From Stichopus chloronotus (Eukaryota; Echinodermata; Holothuroidea; Aspidochirotida; Stichopodidae): a stretch of 64,000 bases of DNA. Location of the stretch: the NCBI GenBank assembly GCA_021234535.1, contig CM037837.1, positions 8,344,218 through 8,408,217 on the forward strand, in the 5' to 3' direction. Numbering within the stretch: position 1 is the first letter of the stretch; each line of letters starts with the position of its first letter. Below the pieces are notes generated by a model that was not told where the DNA came from, made no database searches, and was given only the letters and a program-made list of their open reading frames with translations. This document shows positions 1 through 11,095 of this stretch, piece after piece. The position numbers were made by a program, and so were the translations under genes.

Positions 1-64
1 GTTACTAGATTATGGCCAATACCGTAATGCATAGGTTCCATAAGGTGAGGGAGCAGGAGAGCTC
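1..64 (+). repeat. Hairpin family A, right arm only, cut by the window edge
   Basis: Diverged match to the family A right arm: CCAATACCGTAATGCATAGG followed by a variant of ATGAGGTGAGGGAG. The 5' part may lie outside the window. Confidence 0.6.
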
Positions 65-136
65 TGTCAGTTTATTGAACTGTCACAGAAAAACATTTTG
101 ACAAAGAGAAGATTGATGAAGTGAGACATGCATAAA

Positions 137-163
137 GATAGACAGACAGACAGATAGACATGT
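137..163. repeat. GACA/GATA microsatellite
   Basis: Short run of AGACAGACAGACAGATAGAC units just upstream of F1. Confidence 0.7.
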
Positions 164-185
164 TGACATGTAAACAGCCAGTTAA

Positions 186-522
186 TTTAAAGGGAAATAG
201 GGCATTTCAAATGCACCAATATGGCATACAAATAATGTACTCATTGTTAAACCATTGTCTCACCAAAAGACATGTGTAAATGCTTCAAATCCTTAACACA
301 TTATGAATTGCAAAGTAAGTATCATTTGAATTTTTGAAAGTTTAGGTGAACAAATTATTCTTAGGCAACAAATTACAAGATTTTTGTCTGTCAGAAGCTT
401 ATTTCTTGAAAAGAAGGCAACCTTCCTTCTTTAATGTAAACAATACGTCATTCTGTGTCCATAAATATTGGTTTTAAAAGTATGAATTCTCATATAAAAA
501 ACACACTAATCTCCCTTTAAAA
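186..522 (+). mobile_element. Family F inverted-repeat element, copy F1
   Basis: Starts TTTAAAGGGAAATAGGGCAT and ends with the partial inverse ATCTCCCTTTAAA. The interior is shared with F2 (9197-9550) and, in reverse, with F3 (17474-17815), including CTTGAAAAGAAGGC and the segment around AATATTGGTTTTAAAA. No conserved reading frame, so it is taken as a non-autonomous DNA element of about 340 bp. Confidence 0.7.
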
Positions 523-1208
523 AGTTTAACTGTGAGCACAAGGTTGATACTAGCATAGCTTTATAAGAATTTAAAAGCAGTTACACTGCCAGCAGGAAGT
601 TCAATATATGGAAAAATGAAAGAAAATAGCTCACTGACAAATCTTGTCGATGATATAAAATGAAGCCATGGGAAGGACAACTCACAGGAAATCACACACT
701 TTTAGCAGGGCTCAATAACATCCCAACAATGTGGTGCCCAATGAGTGATAAGTTTAAAGAAGAAGGTATAAATACAACCAAAAATAAAAAGAGAGAAAAA
801 TATATCATTTGAATGACGTATAAAGACATAAAGCAAAAACCGTCAGTTTGCCATGGCCCAATGCAGACGGTATCGCTCATGTCCTACCCTTTCAATTAAC
901 ACACTGCTTTCTGTTTTGCCCAGTTCTGTTAAACGGAAAGTCTACACCAAAAATATTTTGAAACAATGCACCTTTCTAAATGGAATACCTTGTTACAGCT
1001 CAGTACATGATATATCAATGTGATAATTCCTCATGTCACCCAAGACTATCGCAGTAAAGTGCTGGTACTGCTGGTTTGAGTCTCCATTTGAAGTGCAGTT
1101 TCAAAGATCATCCAGTCAAAATGAGTGGTAAAACAGATGTGTGGAGACATGTAGGTGAGAAGTGAATTAGATATTGAGAATGCTGCCATCACCGTTTAAT
1201 ACCATAGA
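523..1208. other. No gene seen
   Basis: AT-rich, with short frames below 70 codons only and no repeat recognised. Confidence 0.5.
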
Positions 1209-1730
1209 ATCCCTACAACTCACTGGTGTGGGTATTCACGAGTGACTATATTTACCCCTTGCCTCACTAATGCATCCATTTGGCATGGTAGGACAGGTGT
1301 CCACGGCACGCTGCACCAAACGAAAAATTCTAATGCAAACTACTCGAGGAAGCGAGGGAGTGACAAGATACACACACGTACACACCCACAAAATTGCCAA
1401 ATGCTAGACCATGGTCAATACGGTAGTGCACAGGTTACATGAGGTGAGAAAGTATGCGCTGTGAATTGATAGAATTAACTAGGCTAGAACAGTACAAAAT
1501 CTGGCGCCAAAAAACTTGAATAATTAAGGTTTTCGAGCCAGTCGCCTTTGCAAGAGGCAAGAAAATAGCGGAGCTTTGGAAAATGCATGAGAGACATCGA
1601 GCTAAAGGCAAACGAGGGCGGGCTAGGACTAGAGGGTGTAGTGCTAGAATTAGTTTCAAGGATGATTTGAGCATGGGTCAAATGTATGCATTAGTGAGGC
1701 AAGGGGTCAGTACATGTCTATGATATGAAT
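1209..1730 (+). mobile_element. Hairpin family B copy B1, interrupted by family A
   Basis: The left end has the shared 5' module (ATCCCTACAACTCACTGGTG, then TGGG) followed by TATTCACGAGTGACTATATT. The right end is AAATGTATGCATTAGTGAGG through to ATGATATGAAT at 1730. The interior (GCCTTTGCAAGAGGCAAG, ACGAGGGCGGGCTAG, TAGTGCTAGAATTAG) matches B3 at 13336-13619. A family A right arm lies inside (to 1466), making this a nested composite. Confidence 0.75.
1340..1466 (+). mobile_element. Family A right arm nested in B1
   Basis: Contains a CA-rich tract, then ATTGCCAAATGCTAGACCAT and onward, ending ATGCGCTGTGAAT. This is the standard family A right arm, interrupting the family B element. The left limit is uncertain. 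Confidence 0.75.
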
Positions 1731-2376
1731 ATAAACAATTCAGAATGACGTCGTGAAACAATAAGTGAAGCCCCAAAACCATGTGGCACAAATACAACAG
1801 CAACTTTAGGATAACAAAATTTACAAACAGCTAAACCTTGGAATATGCTTTTCCCTCAATGTTTTCTGGATATTTAAAACAAAACCAATCACATTGGTTA
1901 CATTTTCTTGTGTTTTCACCGAAGATGCAGTTAGATATCAAACGAACAAATTCTCGAGCAGTATACAAGCATTTAATACGGTAAATGTTGAAGACTAAGA
2001 TATTTAGCCATGCAGAAAAAGGACCCTGCATATTATGTTCAGCTTCATTTATTCCTGAGTGTGTGAGAAGTTTATAGCCTGATGTTATTCTGCTTCATCT
2101 TTGTCTATGCTGTTTACATAATTAACATTGAAGTATAATCACTGTCATGGTATTGCAATTTGCATAGTTCGCATAACATACTTATTTGTTTATGGCTCAA
2201 TGATACACTGACAATAACAAAACCTTTGTTAACCACAAACCTTTTAAAAACAATGGCAACCAAGTTAGTCAAAATAGAGGGCGAATGACGACAATGAATA
2301 AAGTTTACCCCATACATTAAGTTCCGGATCTTAACATTTGCAACCCTAATAATAGAAAATAGTTTTTTTAACTTAC

Positions 2377-2398
2377 AGTTCACATAAATCACTTCCAT
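2377..2398 (-). CDS. Candidate 22-nt microexon
   Basis: On the minus strand TGTCTCTTCCTGCAG (excellent acceptor) is followed by ATGGAAGTGATTTATGTGAA and then, two bases later, by GTAAGTTAA (strong donor). Without the donor, the frame from the ATG stays open for 94 codons (to 2114), ending in AT-rich low-quality sequence. The 22-nt size is in the known microexon range. It would frameshift unless matched by its neighbours. Support is splice signals only. Confidence 0.2.
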
Positions 2399-3095
2399 CT
2401 GCAGGAAGAGACAGATCGTTCTTTGAAGAGCATCAAGAACATCTTAACAATCTTTCCTTTTCTCTTGTTAGTCCTACATGGAATGATTCTTGCGTAAAGA
2501 GCAAATACCGTATGTTGCAACAAATTTCTCGGCTAGCAAATCAGTGGAGGAAAGTAGAACCAAGCTATGGAACGTGACAATGAATTGCTCCATATGTCAC
2601 TGGTAATTGCAAGTGTGTATGATTAATCTGTTGGCAGTCCGACAGGTGGTGTTTAAAAAGATCCAATCATTGGCAATTACCAAGCTACACAGACCCACTA
2701 GCAAGCTGAAGATGAACCTGCTAGTAAGTTGTTACTATACAGAAGTAAGGTTGTCTAACAAGTGGCAGTTCATACACGGTTAGAGAGATTAATATAACCA
2801 AGCAGGCATGAAGAGCCCTTCTGATAGCTCCCAAACACTCCACTGTAGCAAAACATTTGCATTTGCGTTATTTATTGATCGTCCTTGTTGACTTACTCTC
2901 AAATTTTATACCGACCGGGTTTTAATGCTATTTACATGGCTATTTGAACTTCTGGCTAAATTGCTATCAGCCCTAAATTGGAGAGATATGTAAAGTGGCT
3001 GCAACCCTATATATAGTATTGGTAACTATAGTCTTCTCCGTCAACATGAAGTAACTCTATATGAGATCTCTCTTTGGTCACATGAGCTATTAGAG

Positions 3096-3180
3096 TGTCC
3101 GCACAATTCACTGATGTGGGTATTCACTGACAAATTTCCATACTACAGAAAGGAGAGATGAGATTTAGGTAGAATGACCT
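3096..3180. repeat. Diverged 5' module of the A/B/C families
   Basis: Contains ATTCACTGATGTGGGTATTC, close to the shared 5' module, followed by unrelated sequence. Possibly the left end of an element whose right arm is the family C fragment at 3520-3573. Confidence 0.4.
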
Positions 3181-3372
3181 ACCCCCCAAACCATCAGAAC
3201 ACGAATCTCCTTAAATGATATGACCTATGTAGGCATAGAAAAATGGATATCTTGTTAGTAGATATATATATAATATAGTTAAAATATGGTAATGATAGCC
3301 CCACATTTGCATCTGAGCACCAATTTGCAAAAGTAAAATATTTCAAAAGGAGGAGAAGACCTCTCTCCCACT

Positions 3373-3389
3373 AACCCCCCCCCCCCCCG
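3373..3389. repeat. Poly-C tract
   Basis: Run of about 14 C within a C-rich stretch; a simple repeat, likely length-variable. Confidence 0.8.
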
Positions 3390-3519
3390 CAACAACAATC
3401 AATGATTTAAAGTCCCCTTAAATCAACAACTCTAACTACTGACCTGTATGTGACTACACTCACCCCCTTGCTTACACCATGAACAAGCCATCTTCAACAG
3501 TCACAAGTTGTTTTGCACT

Positions 3520-3573
3520 ATGTGGGAGTGCATTTGTTGTGTTTGGACAGGTAAGTGAGAAGTGACCTAAATC
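3520..3573 (+). repeat. Family C right arm with splice-donor motif (C4)
   Basis: GGGAGTGCATTTGTTGTG followed by GGACAGGTAAGTGAGAAGTG and CTAAAT. No left arm adjacent. Confidence 0.7.
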
Positions 3574-3799
3574 TCATCTGGTCTGGACATTTATAAGCGA
3601 ATACCACACCCATCTCTGACACTATTGCACCTCGAATCACCCTGCTAGAGTTGACGGGTAACCATTGATACGTCCTGAAGTCTACTTAATTATGTGCTAC
3701 ATGGAATAGCTCCTCCTGTTATAATTACCACTTGAAAGTGTTACCATTGTTGCCTTTTTCTCTGCTGCATTACTTTTCACCCTCATTAGATGTGTGACA

Positions 3800-3834
3800 G
3801 TGTTAAAGACAGGTAAGTGAGGAGCAAACTAAAT
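3800..3834 (+). repeat. Family C right-arm tip with splice-donor motif (C5)
   Basis: AGACAGGTAAGTGAGGAG followed by AAACTAAAT. Only the last 30 or so bases of the arm are recognisable. Confidence 0.6.
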
Positions 3835-5053
3835 ATGACGACCTCCGAGAAACCTTGATAGTAATTGTATGGATTACTGTATCTCATACAGATCACCAGT
3901 TTATGAATATGTCAGTTTCATCCATACAAAAACTTTCTACTATAGATTTTGTTAAAACTGTGGATTGACCGATGGTTAGACAAACACGCAGATAGATCCC
4001 TGCATAAATTTTTAAGGGCTGAAAACACAAACGTGCTACTGCACACAGCTCAAAGAGAACAGAAATTCACTGTCCTCTTTAAAGGCCTCACATATTATTT
4101 CAACTACAGTAGTTTGGTCCACGCATTTTCTCCTAAGCCACTGTCAATTGCAACCTGAAAAAATGTGCATTTTAAAATCTTCCCCTGGATGTTCCACATT
4201 CTGCTGTTGCTGTCCAAGTCCATCCTAAGACTATGGACACATTAATAATGTATGTATGCACAGCTGAACATCACTGCAAGACGTCTTGGTACGGCTTTAG
4301 GGGCTTGAGGAAGGATGCGCTGCCATTCACTGGCTATGATGCCGAGGAGCACGGTCTGTCTTTATGTAGGCTGGAACCGATCTACTACGTATCAATTACT
4401 CCTTGAGAAGAGAAATAAGTGGATTGGTAAAGTGGTTAAATCCTTTTTAATACTTGACCAATGGCAGTATTCTACACTTGTGGCTCATTTCCCAGCTGAC
4501 TGAGGACATTCTAGAACTATTCAAAGTACACTAATTTGACACTTAATCTCTTCACTCTTTGACGCTATGATGCAAATCTGCGATGAAGATGTCCATCTTG
4601 TGACTGTAAATAACTTTGCACCCTGCAAACCTTGTACTTAACCCATCTTTGTTACATACCGCTCAGACGCAGTCACAGACAGGTCACCTACAACAGAATG
4701 TTACTGGCATGACTGGACTGCTAGCAAATAGATCAAACACACCAGAAATTGAGGTTAGATGTTAACTGTGCGACCAATATTACCCCCATCCATTGGGCAC
4801 GTAATCCATTCTCAAAATCTTTAATGAAAATAACATTATTGGTGGTATTGTACCTTATTGGTTCTGGTATGTACCGATACTTATGAAAATAACGGTATAC
4901 CATGAAGTGGTTGTGGAGCACAGTGGTAGTAGGCTTGGTTATGTGTAAAAGATAAAAGTCTCAGCACAACAACTGTCCCTTCTTGCTACTAGGTCTGGTA
5001 CCGGACTGGTAAACTTAAACATTACCCTCAAGCCACCTCAGGTGATAAAGGTC
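3835..5053. other. No gene seen
   Basis: Unique-looking non-coding sequence. Short frames at 3949-4158 and 4315-4503 lack splice or family support. Confidence 0.5.
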
Positions 5054-5324
5054 TTTCCCATCCTACTTTCCCTCCCCACATTCTGCTATCACTCCTTTTA
5101 AATTCTGCTATCCTCCTTCCCATTCTGTTCTCATACTTACCATTCTGTTATCCCTCTTTTCCCATTATGCTATCTCAATTCTCATTCTGTATCCTTCCTT
5201 TCCCTTTCAGCTATCCTCTTCCCCATTCTGCTATCCCTCCTTCCCATTCTGTTATCCTTTTTTCCCATTCCGCTATCCCTCCTCCCCATTTTTACATGTA
5301 CTCCTTTACCATTCGGCTATCCTT
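5054..5324 (+). repeat. Degenerate minisatellite, CCCATTCTGCTATCC unit
   Basis: About 10 to 12 imperfect copies of a pyrimidine-rich unit of about 20-23 bp. Pieces include CCCATTCTGCTATCCCTCC and CCCATTCTGTTATCC. Strong strand asymmetry (almost no G). The frames through it are repeat artefacts. Confidence 0.8.
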
Positions 5325-5487
5325 ACTGTCTGATCAATGGATAACATGCAACTTTTATCTCTCTGTAAATTTATATACAGAATTCCACACACTGCAACAT
5401 TTGCAACAGTGACGTTTTTCTGACAATTTTCAATTTATGTTGTAATGATTTAATTCTGATGGCATGGTGTGAAACTGTTGCCTGTTT

Positions 5488-5755
5488 CCCCAAAACTCTT
5501 TGGTTTGGGAATTCGCTAGCGACGTACCCATCTCACATAACCTATGCATTACCATATTAAACATGGTCTAGCATCTGGCAATTGTGTTATTGTGTGTGTG
5601 TATCTGGTCACTGCCCTTCAGCAATTGCCAGCCTTTGGTCTTTGCAGCGAAGTTTATCTGCGTGCATCTACATCCTTCTTAATCCACGAGATGCTGGACC
5701 ATGGTCGATACGGTAATGCATAGGTTATATGAGGTGCGGGAGTACGCGCTGTGAG
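5488..5755 (+). mobile_element. Hairpin family A, full copy A3
   Basis: Left: CCCCAAAACTCTTTGGTTTGG, then AATTCGCTAGCGACGTACCC and the inverse arm GCATTACC to CATGGTCTAGCATCTGGCAA. Right: GATGCTGGACCATGGTCGAT to ACGCGCTGTGAGA. The interior carries GCCAGCCTTTGGTCTTTGCA, shared with A4 and A10. No reading frame of note. Confidence 0.85.
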
Positions 5756-6856
5756 ATACAGTTCTCACATACAAAATGCATTATGCATTAGAAAATGTGG
5801 CCATCAGTGCATGCAAACAGGGAACGCTCCATTCAATACCTATGTTCAGAATTTTCTGGGCAAGGTGAAACACAGGTAGAAGTTGGTAAATGTTTTGACT
5901 CCTTCAAACTCACTGAAACAGCCAAAAGTTCAGAGAGAAATCCCACAAAAGTGACGGTATGATTTTACACATCTGATCACTTATGAAAAATGGCTATCAT
6001 GTATCTTAGAGTCTGATTACCTTTAGGGCATAATGGAACTTTAAATCTCTAAAACAGTCTTTCCTTAGATTACCTCATATTAATCAAAACTGATGTCCTG
6101 TTTTGTCAAGAGACATTCCTGCTTTCTAGATCACTGTAGATAGACAGACAGATGAAGGTAAGATCGAGGAAAAGATAAGCTTTGATGTCATCTTTTCATA
6201 CTAACATTCATGGTCAAACTTGAAAAAGTTAATTACATACAATGCAGTAAATATCAAAAATTCTTTTTGCTGGAAGTCACTAATGACTGCTCTTATTGCC
6301 ACCACATTCACAGACTGTGCTTTAATTAGCCAAATACAGTCTGACAGAATGCAGTAAAGATCACAGAACTATTTGAGGTAATGTTACATAATTTCCAGCC
6401 TTGTATCAACCAGTGAATGCTTTTCTTTTCAGTGTTACTGTTATTTTTCAATTTCTGTTTCTTTTTTTGGTATGCATGGACCAAACCTGACTGTGATGTT
6501 CAAATTTATTTGCAGTTGCATTGGTGCTGCAAGGCAGGAGCAACACACCTACATGGCATTATAATATGGTTCAGTTTGTAAAGTATACACAAACTCAACA
6601 ATGTCGACAAGTAAACCTTCCTCAAGATTTGTTTGGATTCTGCTTTTAAAGTGATAAACAACCTTCCCTCAACTCTTATCTCTCCTAGTCTTCCACCATT
6701 TTCACTGTTAGTTTTAGCATGGTCTGGATGCCTCTGATAAAAACTAAACTTCACGAAAAGGTTCTCGGTATAACCCACATATTGAAATGACACACACGCT
6801 GGATGGCACTTCTCTCTAATTCAAAGTACAAATGCGCTCGCAGCCCCAATCATTAC

Positions 6857-6903
6857 CTGAACAGCTCCAAAATTGCAAATAAATGAACATGATCCGACCA
6901 ACG
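6857..6903 (-). CDS. Candidate 47-nt exon with strong splice signals
   Basis: On the minus strand a long pyrimidine-rich tract ending ATGTCTCCCTTACAG precedes the exon, and the exon ends CTGTTCAG followed by GTAATGAT. All three frames are open across the 47 nt (for example RWSDHVHLFAILELF), so the frame cannot be chosen. The length is not a multiple of three. The splice signals are the main support; there is no protein match. It could be a short internal exon, a non-coding exon or a chance pair of sites. Confidence 0.3.
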
Positions 6904-7247
6904 CTGTAAGGGAGACATGAAATAATGGAAGAGCAGAGAGCTACGTGGAGACGATTCATCATTCAACAAATCTCTCTCGGTCTCCGTCTCTCGATCCCCA
7001 CAACCAAATCAGCCACCAGGAAGTACAATGCCTGACTGAAAAGATAGCTATCTATAGATGTATCCCCTGCTATCGATCAACCCTAATCAATTCAATGAAC
7101 TTCTTATTAGTGAGTTTTTCTTCTTATCCAGAACACAGAGAGAAATCAATCTCTATGTACATTTTCCAGCCCGCTGGCGATATTCATGTGTGTCTTTCTT
7201 TAATGGGCTAGATTACCGAAGATTAAGGGGATATTAGGTTGTAACAA

Positions 7248-7466
7248 ATGTTTGGGGGTTTCCAAGACGGGCTCCAGCGAAAGGAGATAGAGGAGCTCCA
7301 AATTATGAAGAAAGTGGCTGTGAACGAAATGCCCAACGAAGCCGATAAACAGAAATTGATGGGCTCCATGCCAATGGAATCCAATGATCTGTTGGAAAGA
7401 GATCTGTGTCCCAATAAAGCCATTAGTGGCAGCAATGCAGTGTGGAGAGTTGACTTTGTACAGTAG
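7248..7466 (+). CDS. Orphan 72-codon reading frame with polyadenylation signal
   Basis: The frame runs from ATG to TAG with balanced, coding-like codon use (GAG, CTC, CTG, GCC, AAC) that differs from the AT-rich flanks. The product is hydrophilic and acidic to neutral with seven Met. Residues about 11-30 (RKEIEELQIMKKVAVNEMP) could form an amphipathic helix. It has one Cys and no signal peptide or membrane segment. AATAAA lies only 12 nt after the stop, followed by a T-rich tract, so the 3' untranslated region would be very short. The ATG context (C at -3) is weak, an in-frame stop lies 3 codons upstream, and I see no convincing acceptor nearby. It could be a small intronless gene, a processed retrocopy of the last exon of a gene, or chance. 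A longer antisense frame of 132 codons (7223-7621) is probably only its shadow. Family not recognised. Confidence 0.4.
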   Translation: MFGGFQDGLQRKEIEELQIMKKVAVNEMPNEADKQKLMGSMPMESNDLLERDLCPNKAISGSNAVWRVDFVQ

Positions 7467-7477
7467 CACCTATATTC

Positions 7478-7483
7478 AATAAA
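7478..7483 (+). promoter_or_regulatory. Polyadenylation signal AATAAA
   Basis: Canonical hexamer 12 nt after the stop of the 72-codon frame. A T-rich run follows at 7489-7516, as expected for a downstream element. Its closeness to the stop supports treating the frame as a genuine 3' end, or as a copy of one. Confidence 0.4.
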
Positions 7484-7974
7484 GAACTTGTTTTTATAAG
7501 CAAATTGACATTTTTTTGGTATGGATTTTTTTTTTTTAAATGCCATAAACCAACAGAACTCGAAAGTCAATGTGAAATGCGAAGACCGCAGAGTCAATGC
7601 ACTACAGTACTTTTCCAGCAAACAATTTCAAACCTGCTAAGATAATGTTAAAATTTTTCGGGGCATCTTTCTTCTTGCAGAGCTCCTGCACTGTAATCTA
7701 GTGTTCGAATGATTATGCTACAATTGAAAATACCAACTACTGATACTTTTTCTTCATAATCAGGACGATTCCGGTTATTTCGTAAAGAGAAAACACCCCA
7801 TTACAGGTACAAAAATTGACAAGGACGTATCCGTGAATTTTTTCCTAACGTAGTGACGTATAGCGCGTAGTCTAACCACCTCAGCAAATGCTGTTATTTC
7901 ATTGTCAATGTGTTTTGCATACTATTTGTAAACTGCGGACCTCAGGTAAGGTAGAGAAATATTGAAGTGATATT

Positions 7975-8304
7975 CCCCCAAACTTCCTGGTTTTGCAATT
8001 CCGTAGTGACGTACTCACCTCATGTTGACTATACATTACTGTATTGACCATGGTCTATCATCTGGCAATGTGTGTGTGTATCTGGCCACCGCCCAATCGA
8101 AATTGCCAGCCTTTTGGTCTTACAGCAAAATTTCTGCTGCGCATCTGCCACTTGCACTTCTGCAACTTTTGCATCTTCGGCATCTTGGTAATTACAGAAG
8201 GGCAGTGGCCAGATACACACACACGCACAAATTGCCAGATGCTAGACCATGGTCAATACCGAAATGCATAGGCTACATGAGAAGAGGGAGTACGCGCTGT
8301 GAAT
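7975..8304 (+). mobile_element. Hairpin family A, full copy A4
   Basis: Left module CCCCCAAACTTCCTGGTTTT, left arm with CATGGTCTATCATCTGGCAA, interior with GCCAGCCTTTTGGTCTTACAG and a tract GCACTTCTGCAACTTTTGCA, then CA repeats and the right arm to TACGCGCTGTGAAT. At 330 bp it is the longest A copy. Small frames here are repeat shadows. Confidence 0.85.
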
Positions 8305-9196
8305 TTTTGATGTTTTAATTATCAACCGCAGTTGCTTAAATATGTTTAGAGTCAAGGTTTGGATTTGTAGAAGGATAGCTCAACTAGGGTTGTGACCCAT
8401 AGCCTACCACAGGTTTACTCTCCTGTTTTTGTGGCCAGTGCTGTAGTCAGTGCTCATGGGGAACACTCGATGGACTTGGTGTGCATTACATGGGCATTAT
8501 CCTGTCACTGTTACTTCCCGCCATCTTGGTAATTTCGAAGAGTTTTGGCAGTAATTTGGTGACTGACCCAAGTAATTCTAGATTGACGCCTACGCATCTT
8601 TGGCCCCAAACTTTACTTGGAGAGATGCCAAGAATTTTTCCCATTCATGGATACAACACACAGGTGTCATAATCGGCAGTTTGTCTGCTGGAGGTCGACT
8701 GTGTATCATGTTTCAACACATGGTGTTATGTAAGATGATGGTTTCTTCAAAGTTTGATACCGATTGTAACAGTTATACTTGAAACTTGCACAGTGTGTAC
8801 TCCTCATTATTAATTTATTCTTTTTCATCATTTTTTTTGCCTGCGGCATTCTCCGCAATGGTTGAATGTTCAAGCACAGATTAAAAAAAGTAAACCCTCC
8901 CCACTCACTACTAGTTCCAAAAACATTCTGGCCACATGTTTGTGGAGAGTTTTGGGATTGTGAATGTAACAGCAAAATTACATATTCCAGATTACACGTA
9001 TACCATAGCGGGCATACGCTTTGTTATGCCGTACAAATAAAACTAATACCAGTGCTAATCAAAATGGCTTCTACACGTGGCATACCTTGTTCTAACTTTT
9101 TTATTGTAATACAAATAGAAGTCAGCCAGAGGGAGACTCTTTACAGATGTATCCCTATATAAAAGCGATGTGTTAACAAACGTTGAGCACTTGCAA

Positions 9197-9550
9197 TTTA
9201 AAGAGAAATAGGGCGTTTAGAATACACTACCATGGCATACAAAGAAAATAGCTTTAACCATTGTGAAACCAGTCAGTCTCATCAATAAACATCTGTCAAA
9301 GCTTCATCTCATCAAAATATTTTGCATGTGAAGAGTAACGGAAGATGCATCATTTGAATTTTGAAAAGTTTGGGTGAACAAATGATTGTTGAGCTACAAA
9401 TAACTGAATTTCTATCTGTGAGTATCTTATTCCTTGAAAAGAAGGCTACTGTCCTTCCTTATTTTGAATAATCTATCATTCTACGTCCACAAATATTGGT
9501 TTTAAAAATATGGTTGTTGTCTGTAAAACAATGCCCTATTTCCCTTTAAA
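9197..9550 (+). mobile_element. Family F inverted-repeat element, copy F2
   Basis: Best-preserved F copy. Starts TTTAAAGAGAAATAGGGCGT, ends ATGCCCTATTTCCCTTTAAA. The ends are near-perfect inverses (about 20 bp). Interior matches F1, F3, F4 and F5. Confidence 0.85.
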
Positions 9551-10177
9551 CTAACATGAAAACGCTGTAAATGCTACAGTACATACGGGTATCACATCAC
9601 TCATTGGCATTACTGAGGAACAACATTACCTGCAAAAGTAGCGAACATTACTTCGGCATGGCGAACAGTTACGTCATCAATTTGCAGCATTGGTATTGCC
9701 TGTTACAAGCCTTACTGCACTGATAAGTGAAAACAATGGAATCACGAACCACAATGCATGAAAAATACACGAATTTAGGGCCCTAATTTGAAGGGAAAAA
9801 ATTGTAAGACATGCAGATAGTAAATTTATTTCATTTTTTGTAGTACAAGCAAAAAATTACAAAACCTATTGTAATTTTGATCCTTTCTTAGTGTTTTGAA
9901 ATAACCGGCATACATAACAGGTAATGCATATAATTTTTACCAATTACCATTTTATACCAATTATGCAATAATCAGCCAAATTCCGATTCCTGTTTGAACA
10001 CTTCTGTAATCCCTTGATTATCAAGCTTACTACAGAGACTGGCATGGTAATTGTGGGAATTGTGAACAGTAAGAAATGATGGTCTCTATTTCTTAGAAGT
10101 CACTCTGAATTTATCCCCAACAATGATTAGCTGTTAAGAATGCATTCCACCCTGTGATGAAAGACCTTACAAGAGAC

Positions 10178-10245
10178 TCCCCACAACTCCTTGGTGTGAG
10201 CATTCACAAGTGACTATACTTACCCCTTGCTTACTTATGCATCAG
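10178..10245 (+). mobile_element. Family B left end (B2) directly abutting family A
   Basis: CCCCACAACTCCTTGGTGTG, then ATTCACAAGTGACTATACTT and ACCCCTTGCTTAC. The element stops where the complete family A copy begins at 10249. Either A5 inserted into B2 or the two recombined. Confidence 0.75.
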
Positions 10246-10248
10246 TTT

Positions 10249-10451
10249 CCCCAAAACTTACTGATTTGGGAATTCGCTAGCGACGTACTCACCTCATATA
10301 ACCTATGCATTACCGTATTGACCATGGTCTAGCATCTGGCAATTTTGTGTGTGTGTGTGTATCTGGCCACACACAAAATTGCCAGATGCTAGACCATGGT
10401 CAATATGGTAATGCATAGGTTATATGAGGTGAGGGAGTAAGCGCTGTGAAT
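10249..10451 (+). mobile_element. Family A compact foldback copy A5
   Basis: Near-perfect hairpin. The left arm (10270-10344) and right arm (10378-10451) pair over about 60 bp around CATGGTCTAGCATCTGGCAA, separated by a TG/CA-rich loop. It carries the 5' module CCCCAAAACTTACTGATTTG. It represents the family in its simplest form. Confidence 0.9.
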
Positions 10452-10680
10452 TGACTTAGCTCAAAATGTCCCCGAAAACAATTCAACACCGCACCCTGTA
10501 GAATTAGGCTTGCCGTTGTTTGGCGTTTAAGTAAAACAATGTTTTCATAAATTAGTCCTTGAAAGAGTTGTTTTATGCCACTTAACTGCAAACAAACAGA
10601 GAGAAAATGTATGGCTTCTGTTTTACAACGTCATGTTGGGTGACTACCAACTCAATAATTCTAAATCAAATCTGGTAATT

Positions 10681-10850
10681 TTTTCCCCAAGTTCAGTCAG
10701 ATGGGATACAACCTTAGATGAAAAACCGATCTTACTGTGACCCGGCCAGGAATCAAACTCTGAACCTTCAACTTGCTTTCTTTAGTGTTTCAAATGCGAC
10801 AACCATATATCTCTATATTTGGTCATAGCACCAGTTGACACCTGCTTAGC
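10681..10850 (-). mobile_element. tRNA-derived SINE fragment
   Basis: On the minus strand a B-box-like stretch (AGTTTGATTCC at 10749-10759) is followed by TGGCCGGGTCA and later CCCATCTGACTGAAC. An A-box-like segment lies about 55 nt upstream (around TAGAGATATATGG). The same B box and the CCATCTGACT tail recur at 18.3 kb, which supports a dispersed tRNA-type SINE family. Diverged; no terminal repeats seen. Confidence 0.45.
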
Positions 10851-11009
10851 TGGAGGATGAATAAGTATGTAAGCAACTCTATACTTTATGACAAGATGCA
10901 GCTGGTATAGCACACCAACAGAAAAATCACTTTCATGTGGAAGTTTCATTTGAACCAGCTTACTATCTAAAGGAAATACGGTGACTGAATACACACATAA
11001 ACAATAAAC

Positions 11010-11095
11010 ACAATACACACAAACTTATTGCCAGTTGCTGTATCAATGTGGTTAATGCACAGGTAGCACAAGGTGAGCAAGCATGCGCTATGAAT
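11010..11095 (+). repeat. Family A right arm, diverged (A6)
   Basis: TTGCCAGTTGCTGTATCAAT, then GGTTAATGCACAGGT, AGGTGAGCAAGCATGCGC and TATGAAT. A CA-rich tract precedes it, as in other right-arm copies. Confidence 0.65.

Noticed and set aside
7223..7621. 132-codon minus-strand frame, the longest in the window
   Set aside because: It lies antisense to the 72-codon frame with its AATAAA, is rich in Ser, Phe and Ile as expected of a shadow, and crosses low-complexity T/A runs.
10270..10451. Long hairpin considered as a microRNA precursor or CRISPR-like repeat
   Set aside because: It is one copy of dispersed family A with matching ends elsewhere; the arms are far longer than a microRNA stem.
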